From: Candidatus Ribeiella danica
Lineage (GTDB): Bacteria > Chloroflexota > Chloroflexia > Chloroflexales > Roseiflexaceae
Length of the DNA: 64,000 nucleotides
Direction of reading: 5' to 3'
NCBI GenBank assembly: GCA_016717335.1
Contig: JADKFS010000003.1
Coordinates: forward strand, 558,001 to 622,000
Shown here: positions 44,333 to 50,545 of the stretch, one piece after another
Numbering within the stretch: position 1 is the stretch's first letter
Layout of the letters: each line of letters starts with the position of its first letter
Position numbers and translations under genes: made by a program
Notes under the pieces: generated by a model
Databases searched by the model: none
Seen by the model: the letters and a program-made list of their open reading frames with translations, nothing else
Told to the model about the DNA's origin: nothing

Positions 44333-44776
44333 ATGGAACCGTCGATCAACCGTGTCGAACTGCTGGGTCGCACCGGCAACCATCCCACGCTGCGCCACAC
44401 CCCCAATGGCACGCCGGTCACGCAGTTCAGCCTGTATACCCACCAGCTCTGGCGCAACGCCGCCGACCAGCTCTGCGAAGCTGCCGAGCGCCACACGATC
44501 ACGGCGTGGGGCCAGCTGGCCGTGCAATGCGTCAACCACCTCCACAAAGGGAGCCGGGTCTACGTAACGGGTCGCTTGCAAACCCACCGTTGGGATGACG
44601 CAGACACCGGCGAGGTGCGCTTGCGTACCGAGATCGTCGCCGCCGAGGTGATCTTTCTGAACGGCATTCAGCAGAGTCGCCTGCCACCCGACTATAGCAT
44701 CCCCGAGCCAAACGTCGCGGGCGAGACCGACGACGCCGGCGATCCTGGCGAAGAATCACCGGCAAGCGCCGCGTAA
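44333..44776 (+). CDS. ssb: Single-stranded DNA-binding protein
   Basis: A 147-aa SSB: INRVELLGRTGNHPTLRHTPNG opening, WGQLAVQCVNHLHKGSRVYVTGRL core OB-fold, acidic tail ending EESPASAA instead of the usual DDDIPF. The missing terminal Phe suggests a plasmid/phage-type SSB that does not recruit the standard partners. ATG 44333 follows GAGGAGCGA; an upstream in-frame ATG at 44312 lies within the leader. It is followed by a strong terminator. Confidence 0.88.
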   Translation: MEPSINRVELLGRTGNHPTLRHTPNGTPVTQFSLYTHQLWRNAADQLCEAAERHTITAWGQLAVQCVNHLHKGSRVYVTGRLQTHRWDDADTGEVRLRTEIVAAEVIFLNGIQQSRLPPDYSIPEPNVAGETDDAGDPGEESPASAA

Positions 44777-44797
44777 GCCGGAGCGGAATGAACACAC

Positions 44798-44831
44798 ACC
44801 GGAGGCGTCACGGCGACGCCTCCGGTTTTTT
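44798..44831 (+). terminator. Rho-independent terminator after ssb
   Basis: Stem ACCGGAGGCGTC / GACGCCTCCGGT with short loop, followed by six T. Lies 21 bp after the ssb stop and before the convergent nitroreductase gene. Confidence 0.92.
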
Positions 44832-44884
44832 GTGCGCGATGGAAACGCACGTGTATGCGCCCCTGTCAAGCACGCTTCCAGGCG

Positions 44885-45391
44885 TTACACAAACGGCTGC
44901 CCAAATCGCTCCCGGTGCGCCACCTCCTCCAGCGGCTTGCGCTCTTTCTTCCCTTGACCAATCGCTTTCGCAGGATAGCCAAACGACAGCACCGCCAGCA
45001 CATCCAGCGTCTCGGGAATGCTTAGGAGCGTCTTGACCCCAGTCATGCCCCGGAACCCTACCCAGTTCGAGCCAACCCCTTCCGACCAGGCCGTCAAGAT
45101 CATCGATTGGATCGCGCGGCTCCCATCCGAAACGGCGTACGCCGTTGGCTCGATCGCGACGATGATCGCCAGCGGCGCCTGCGCGACATACGGGCCGGTA
45201 CGCGCGATCGCGCCGAGCTGGCGCAATGTTTCCGGGTTTTCAACCACCACGAACTGCCAGGGCTGTCCATTCTTACTGCTGCCAGTCAGCCGCCCGGCCT
45301 CGACGATCCGTTCGACCACGTCGGCTGGCACGGGGGTCTCCTGGTAGGCACGCACCGCCAGCACCGTGCGTACGGCTTCAAAGACGTCCAT
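44885..45391 (-). CDS. Nitroreductase-family flavoprotein
   Basis: A 168-aa FMN-dependent nitroreductase fold: VRAYQETPVPADVVERIVEAG (FMN phosphate-binding start), GSSKNGQPWQFVVVENPE, ILTAWSEGVGSNWVGF, and C-terminal LSFGYPAKAIGQGKKERKPL (K/R FMN contacts). The ATG at 45391 follows GGAAAGGAAG. Probably NAD(P)H-dependent oxidoreductase; substrate unknown. Converges with ssb across the terminator. Confidence 0.88.
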   Translation of the reverse strand: MDVFEAVRTVLAVRAYQETPVPADVVERIVEAGRLTGSSKNGQPWQFVVVENPETLRQLGAIARTGPYVAQAPLAIIVAIEPTAYAVSDGSRAIQSMILTAWSEGVGSNWVGFRGMTGVKTLLSIPETLDVLAVLSFGYPAKAIGQGKKERKPLEEVAHRERFGQPFV

Positions 45392-46028
45392 ACTCGCTTC
45401 CTTTCCGCAGAACGCGCGCTCGCGCGACGCCATCTGCATGAGCTACGGCACTCGCTTCCCGTCGGCACGATGGAAGCCAGCGCCATGTCGAGAAACACAC
45501 TCCAACGCGTGAAGTCCGACCGCACGCCGGCCACTGGCGGTAGGAACCGATCACTTGACGCACCAAGCCAGTCCAGGTGGCGAAACAGCGATGGTTGGGC
45601 GCGGCTTGGTGCGGGCATCGTTCCGCGAACCAGCGCAGCGCGAACCGACCCTGATCGTCTGCAAAGCGTACGAAGTGCGCGTCGCTGCGGATCTGTGACG
45701 CGCACGACCAGCGACGCGCCAGGAACGAGGAAGCGCACACCGGCGCGGCATACGCCACCGCTGAATCCACACGTCTGGGGTGCACCACGACGCTCCTGGG
45801 CCGTTGGTCCGTAGGCAGAACCCGCCGTCCCGGCAGCCGGCGCCGCCGGCCCGTCCGCATCCGTATCTTCCTGGACGAAGGCTGAGTACTTGATCGAAGA
45901 GACCAAGGACGAAAGACCAATGACCAAAAGTCCGCACTGCGCCGCTTTGGCCCTTGGTCCTTCGTCTTTGGTCCTTGGTCTTTGGTCAGGAGATACACCC
46001 TTCGGACTGCCCTCCCAGACCTGTTCAC
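45392..46028. other. Non-coding or decayed stretch with inverted heptamer element
   Basis: No gene is convincing here; long minus-strand frames exist but look non-native. A heptamer element at 45901-45988 pairs GACCAAGGACGAAAGACCAA with a CTTGGTC/CTTCGTC/TTTGGTC series. Confidence 0.6.
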
Positions 46029-46738
46029 ATGCGCGCGTGTGGAGCGATTGTGCGCCGCCTGCGCTGGCAGCAGGTGCATCCGGCCTATGCCGCGATCGTC
46101 GCGCAGGCGTACGCGCTGGACCTGCCGCACCGGCACGCCTGCGATATCACGATCTACGACCAGGTGCTGATCGCGCGCCTGCGGCCGAGCCAGTTCGCCT
46201 CGCTGCTGCACGAGAGCGGCAGCTTGCTGAGCATCCCCGAGCCGAACACCCGCCCGCTCGACTACCTCTTCGCCGCCAGGCGCACCCACAGCTATGCCAT
46301 CCCGTTCTGGTGGGACGGCAACGCCCTCCGCCGCGTCGAGCGCATCGACGACCTGATCGGACGCATGGACGCTGTCTGCGCCGCGTTGCGGCGGCATACA
46401 CGAGTGTCGAGCAGCGCATGGCGCACCGCCAGGGCCGGCGCGGCGAGCCGGACGAGGCGCTCCTCGCCCAGGCGAACGAAGCCCGGCGCCGGCCGCGACC
46501 CGGCAATGAACTGGACGGTGCCAGCAGCCGGCTGCTCGCGGCGGCCATCCGCCAGCTTCAGCTTACGACCGAGCGGGTCGCGCGCGTGCTGGCAGTTGCC
46601 CGGAGTGTGGCGCAACTGGCTAGCGTGACGGCGATCGGGCCGGTTCACCTGGCGGAAGCGGTGCAGTACCGAGCGCGAATCGCCGCGATACCCGAGGTGC
46701 TGGAGCCGGAGCCGCCATCCGACGCGCCGCCAATCTGA
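46029..46738 (+). pseudogene. Frameshifted gene ending in Mg-chelatase-like (YifB/ComM) C-terminal segment
   Basis: One frame from ATG 46029 reads MRACGAIVRRLRWQQ ... IPFWWDGNALRRVERIDDLI, with no recognised family, until about 46385. The coding signal then moves to the other frame: RVAAAYTSVEQRMAHRQG, and NELDGASSRLLAAAIRQLQL followed by VARSVAQLASVTAIGPVHLAEAVQYR, closely resembling the C-terminal lid of YifB/ComM ATPases. The ATPase core is absent. Likely a fused gene wreck near the integrase; a sequencing indel alone would not restore a full YifB. Confidence 0.5.
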
Positions 46739-46993
46739 ACGCTGGCAGGCGGAGCCTGGCGTGTGTCGTTTCGCTGCTTAGCATCAGCTCACCACGGTCT
46801 TCGATACACGCCAGGCTCGACCCCAGGGCCGCGAGCCGTCGCCGGCGCGGCGCTGGGAATCCGGAAATATCCCCATTTACCCCCCAAAGTATCCCCCCGC
46901 GGGGGGCTGTACAGCGGGGCGCGGATCGGCCAGGATGGATACGGCGCCTGGAACGCACCCGCGTTTCAGGAGGGCTGGAGTAACAGCGTTGAA

Positions 46994-47794
46994 ATGACGG
47001 TACGGAATGTACGCGCAGTGCTGCGCGCCGCCCTGAACCAGGCCGTCAAACGGCGGCGCATCCCCTACAACGTGGCCACGCTCGTCGAGATCCCCCGCGC
47101 CGAGAAACCGCGGATCGCGCCGCTGACGCCCGGGCAGGCCCGTGCCCTGCTCGGGGCAGTGCAGGGCGACCCGCTGGAGGCTCTGTATCGCGTGGCGCTC
47201 TCGCTGGGGCTGCGCCGCGGCGAAGTGCTGGCGCTGCGCTGGGAAGATGTCGACTTCACCTGCCAGGAGTTGCGCGTGACGGGTTCGGCCCGCCGCACCA
47301 ACCGCGTCTTGCAGCGCCGCACCACCAAGACCGATTCGAGCATCCGCACCCTACCCCTGCCGGAGCAGCTGATCCAGGTTCTACGCCAGCACCGCGTCCA
47401 GCAGGACCAGGCCCGCGCGCGGCCGGACTGGCACGAGCACGACCTGGTCTTTCCATCGAGGGTCGGAACGCTGATGGAGCCGGGCAACCTGTACCGGCAA
47501 TTCAAAGCCGTGCTCAAGCGCGCCGGCCTGCCGGCCGGCACCCGTTTCCATGACCTGCGGCATAGCTGCGCGACACTGCTGCTGGCGCAGGGCGTGCCGC
47601 TGGTGGTCGTGCGCGACATGCTCGGGCACACCCAGATCAGCACCACCGCCGACATCTACGGCCATGTGCTCCCCGAGACGCACCGAAACGCCGTCGAAGG
47701 TCTCGACCGTCTCCTCACCCCCAAACCCGCCAGCCCCGACCCACAGGAGCCAGGCGCGGAGGACGGTGACGGCGCGGATGGCGACGTAGACTGA
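46994..47794 (+). CDS. Tyrosine recombinase/integrase, N-terminal arm lost
   Basis: 266 residues from ATG 46994. Core-binding helix NVRAVLRAALNQAVKRRRIP and a complete catalytic domain are present: R in LSLGLRRGEVLALRW, HDLRH (RFHDLRHSCATLLL), then GHTQISTTADIYGHV with the second His and nucleophile Tyr. The usual arm-binding and first core-binding helices (about 100-120 residues) are missing; the upstream in-frame extension is low-complexity. It points at the tRNA-Arg 3' end 93 bp away, the typical location of an element integrase. Activity doubtful without the arm domain. Confidence 0.85.
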   Translation: MTVRNVRAVLRAALNQAVKRRRIPYNVATLVEIPRAEKPRIAPLTPGQARALLGAVQGDPLEALYRVALSLGLRRGEVLALRWEDVDFTCQELRVTGSARRTNRVLQRRTTKTDSSIRTLPLPEQLIQVLRQHRVQQDQARARPDWHEHDLVFPSRVGTLMEPGNLYRQFKAVLKRAGLPAGTRFHDLRHSCATLLLAQGVPLVVVRDMLGHTQISTTADIYGHVLPETHRNAVEGLDRLLTPKPASPDPQEPGAEDGDGADGDVD

Positions 47795-47831
47795 CAAACC
47801 GGGACGTTTGGCTACATGATTGGCTACATGA

Positions 47832-47870
47832 AACGCGAAGCGCGGTACCATCGGTACCGCGCTTCGCGTT
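47832..47870. terminator. Perfect 18-bp-arm hairpin between integrase and tRNA
   Basis: Arms AACGCGAAGCGCGGTACC and its complement flank ATC. It lies 17 bp beyond the tRNA 3' end, so it is a good terminator for the minus-strand tRNA transcript (TTT follows in that direction), and it may also end the integrase transcript. TTGGCTACATGA is directly repeated just to its left. Confidence 0.7.
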
Positions 47871-47886
47871 CTGATGCTCTAAACAG

Positions 47887-47962
47887 TGGTGACCCAGGAG
47901 GGACTCGAACCCCCAACACCCAGTTCCGAAGACTGGTGCTCTATCCATTGAGCTACTGGGCC
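47887..47962 (-). tRNA. tRNA-Arg (anticodon TCG)
   Basis: 76 nt including an encoded CCA. Acceptor GGCCCAG pairs with CTGGGTC; D-arm GCTC/GAGC; anticodon stem CCAGT/ACTGG with loop CTTCGGA giving anticodon TCG; T-arm GGGGG-TTCGAGT-CCCTC. The 3' half faces the integrase gene and is the probable attB site of the element. Confidence 0.96.
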
Positions 47963-48058
47963 GTATGCGCTCCTATGGCTGTGAGCAAAACCATTGAGCC
48001 ACTATGTGCAAGAACTTTGTGATGCCATCCGTCTTACTGCCCACTGCTGCGGGGCCAA

Positions 48059-48181
48059 GGTGCCCGCTCCGCTTGACGGCAGCGTCGTCGCGGCGTGCCG
48101 CAGGTCGCGGAACCCCATTGTATCCGGCAAGCCGCCTTTCGTCAACAGCTCAAAGAGCTGTCGCACCAGATTGCGCGGCAG
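48059..48181 (-). pseudogene. Second tyrosine-integrase scrap
   Basis: About 40 codons reading LPRNLVRQLFELLTKGGLPD and MGFRDLRHAATTL, i.e. the segment around the R-H-x-x-R catalytic motif of a tyrosine recombinase. No other part of the gene remains. The rest of the 47963-48391 gap shows only the MFS promoter. Confidence 0.55.
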
Positions 48182-48304
48182 AGACGCAGCCGCACGACCT
48201 CCCACTGCTGCCTCGTCCGCTGCCAGGGGCGCGCACACCCATGCGTCGCACCCGCAATCGTCAAATCGACGTAAATTGTCACAAACATATCATTCCTTCG
48301 CCCC

Positions 48305-48332
48305 TTGACGTTATGGGCTTTGCGGCTATGAT
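48305..48332 (+). promoter_or_regulatory. Promoter of MFS gene
   Basis: TTGACG, 16-bp spacer, TATGAT, 60 bp ahead of the MFS start codon. Good match to sigma-70-type consensus. Confidence 0.65.
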
Positions 48333-48391
48333 CAGGCCAGCCGGCCGCGCGCTCGCAGCCGTCTCAATCGGATCGATTCTCTGAGGCTGGC

Positions 48392-49711
48392 ATGAACCTA
48401 CCTATCCGCGCCCGCGCGAAGACGCAATCACGGCCGGGCGCCGCCGCGCCCGCGCTTGGCGAGCCGCTCTCGCCGAGCGCGGTGCAGCGCGGCCTGCGCC
48501 TGTCGATCGTCGAGGGCGCGCTGTCGAACATCCACATCACCGTCACCGCCGGCGCGTTCCTGACCGGCTTCGCGCTGCTGCTCGGCGCGGGCGACTTCGA
48601 GCTGGGCCTGCTCGCGGCGCTGCCGTTCGTCGGCCAGCTCTCGCAGTTCGTCGGAGCCTACCTTGAGGAGAAGCTTGGCGAGCGCCGCCGGCTCACCGTG
48701 CTGACCGCCGGCGTCAGCCGGTCGCTCTGGGCGATTATGGCCGCTCTGCCGTTCCTGGTCGTGCTCGGCCCGGCCCGGCTGCCGCTCTTTCTGCTGATCC
48801 TGGCGGTTGCCCAGGCGCTGATCGGCGTCGCCGCGAATGCCTGGACCAGCTGGATGAGCGACCTGGTGCCGCCGCGCCAGCGCGGGCGCTACTTCGGCAG
48901 CCGCAATACTATTCTCAGCCTGACTGCCATGGCGGCCTCGTGGCTGGCCGGCCGCGCGCTCGACTACTACCGCGGCGCCGGGGCCGAGCGCGTCGGCTAC
49001 GCGCTGATCTTCGGCGTCGCCAGCCTGTCCGCCGTCGCCGGGGTGCTGGTGCTGCGCTACCAGCCCGAGCCGCCCAAGCGCCGCGTCGAGCGGGTCACGA
49101 TGGCGCAGCTGTTCAGCGCGCCGCTGCGCCACCGGCCCTTCCGCGCCCTGAGCCTGACCGCCGCCGGCTGGGCGCTGGTGATCGGCGTGGCCGCGCCCTT
49201 CTTCAACGCCTACGGCATCCAGAACCTCAAGCTCTCGTTCGCCGCGCTGGCGATCTTCGCGATCGTCACCAGCGCGGTCTCGCTCGTGACTCAGCCGCTG
49301 ATCGGGCGGCTGCAAGATCGCTACGGCGACAAGCGCGTGCTGATCGGCTCGATCATAGGCGCGGTGTTTCTGCCGTGGGGCTGGGTCGTCGCCACGCCGA
49401 CCTTCCTGCTGCCGCTCTGGCTGAACGCGATCGGCTCGGGCATCTTCTGGCCGGGCATCACCCAGGGCCTGCTCAACCTGCTGATGGACCGCGCGCCGGC
49501 CGAGGGCCGCGGCGCCTATGTGGCCGCCTATGGGGCGATCACCGGCGTCGGCACGTTTGTCGCAAGCCTGCTCGGCGGAACGATCGCAGTTGGGCTGGCC
49601 GGCACGGTCGTGCACGTTGGCCCGCTCGCGCTCGACCACTACGCGATCTTGTTCGCGATGACGAGCCTCGGCCGCGCGGCGATGCTGGTGATGTTCGCGC
49701 GCCGCCTGTGA
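48392..49711 (+). CDS. MFS transporter
   Basis: A 439-aa major facilitator protein with about 12 membrane segments. The motif-A-like loop between the halves is seen as RLQDRYGDKRVLIGS, and SDLVPPRQRGRYFGSR follows TM4. The N-terminal 35 residues are hydrophilic. Resembles the Chloroflexota/cyanobacterial 'MFS transporter' group related to YbfB/Bcr-like exporters; substrate unknown. GAGG precedes ATG and a clear promoter lies upstream. It appears to be monocistronic. Confidence 0.88.
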   Translation: MNLPIRARAKTQSRPGAAAPALGEPLSPSAVQRGLRLSIVEGALSNIHITVTAGAFLTGFALLLGAGDFELGLLAALPFVGQLSQFVGAYLEEKLGERRRLTVLTAGVSRSLWAIMAALPFLVVLGPARLPLFLLILAVAQALIGVAANAWTSWMSDLVPPRQRGRYFGSRNTILSLTAMAASWLAGRALDYYRGAGAERVGYALIFGVASLSAVAGVLVLRYQPEPPKRRVERVTMAQLFSAPLRHRPFRALSLTAAGWALVIGVAAPFFNAYGIQNLKLSFAALAIFAIVTSAVSLVTQPLIGRLQDRYGDKRVLIGSIIGAVFLPWGWVVATPTFLLPLWLNAIGSGIFWPGITQGLLNLLMDRAPAEGRGAYVAAYGAITGVGTFVASLLGGTIAVGLAGTVVHVGPLALDHYAILFAMTSLGRAAMLVMFARRL

Positions 49712-49831
49712 CCGCTCCCCGTACGTGGTCGCGCTCAAATGTTAATGCAATACCAATGCACACGGCGCCCAGAACCGGGGTGACTGTGTTACAATGCAGC
49801 GAATAGCCTGAGCCTGGAATGCGGAGGAACT

Positions 49832-50488
49832 ATGCGGCGGAACATTGGCCACGTTGCTGAAGAGGTGGGCCCGTGGGGCCAGCTTGCGACGGCGCGCGAC
49901 CCGATCGGCTACGTGCGTGGGAGTGTCATCTACACGCCTGAGCAGCCGGCCGGCGATCTGCTGCTGCTCGGCAGCGGCCAGGTTGCGCTGCACCTGATGT
50001 CGGACGAGGGGCGCGCCCTGACGCTGCGGGTGGTCGAGCCGGGCCAGCTGCTGGGCCAGATCGCGCTGGCGTCGAGCGGCAGCTACGATACGTTCGCCGA
50101 GGCGCTCACGCCGGTCACGCTCTACCGCATCCCGCGCCGTGAGGTGCTGGCGCTGATCGAGCGCGACCCTGCGCTTGGGCTGGCGCTGATCGAGGATCTC
50201 GGCAACCACCGCCAGTCCGTCAGCCACCTGTTCGACGAGGTGGCGTTCAAGTCGGTGCCGGCGCGCCTCGCGACGCTGCTGCTGGGCATGGCCCAGAGCG
50301 ACGGCGACGCGCTGCCCTCGCGCGTCCCCCGCCGCAGCCACCGCCAGCTCGCCGAGCGGATCAACGCCTACCGCGAGACGGTCACCAAGGTGATCAATCA
50401 GTTCCGCGCCGCACGGCTGCTCGAGATCGATCGCTCGTTCATCACGCTGCTCAACCCGCGCGGGCTCGAGGATCTGGCCCAGGGCTAG
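49832..50488 (+). CDS. Crp/Fnr-family transcriptional regulator
   Basis: A 218-aa protein. An N-terminal cyclic-nucleotide-type beta-roll (LLLLGSGQVALHLMSDEGRALTLRVVEPGQLLGQIAL) is followed by the long dimerisation helix and a winged HTH: SHRQLAERINAYRETVTKVINQF. The phosphate-cassette residues that bind cAMP are not conserved, so the ligand may differ. GCGGAGG precedes ATG; TACAAT 35 bp upstream is a possible -10. It converges on the P-type ATPase across a hairpin repeat. Confidence 0.88.
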   Translation: MRRNIGHVAEEVGPWGQLATARDPIGYVRGSVIYTPEQPAGDLLLLGSGQVALHLMSDEGRALTLRVVEPGQLLGQIALASSGSYDTFAEALTPVTLYRIPRREVLALIERDPALGLALIEDLGNHRQSVSHLFDEVAFKSVPARLATLLLGMAQSDGDALPSRVPRRSHRQLAERINAYRETVTKVINQFRAARLLEIDRSFITLLNPRGLEDLAQG

Positions 50489-50496
50489 CTCGACAC

Positions 50497-50545
50497 GGAT
50501 ACACAGATACACGGATGCACTGATTGTATCCGTGTATCTGCGCGA
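50497..50545. terminator. Inverted ATACACGG repeat between convergent genes
   Basis: CGGATACACAGATACACGG is followed after a short loop by ATCCGTGTATCTG. It fills the whole space between the Crp stop (50488) and the ATPase stop (50546), consistent with a bidirectional terminator. Confidence 0.65.

Noticed and set aside
45378..46397. Minus-strand ORFs between the nitroreductase and integrase as genes
   Set aside because: Overlap the heptamer element, lack ribosome sites and any family pattern; composition atypical.
47816..48022. Short plus-strand ORF across the tRNA (GGTRTPNTQ peptide)
   Set aside because: A well-known false call produced by translating the complement of a tRNA.
48428..49738. 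Large minus-strand ORF opposite the MFS transporter
   Set aside because: Antisense shadow in GC-rich DNA; charged, His/Gln/Arg-rich low-quality sequence, no family, and the sense gene is unmistakable.
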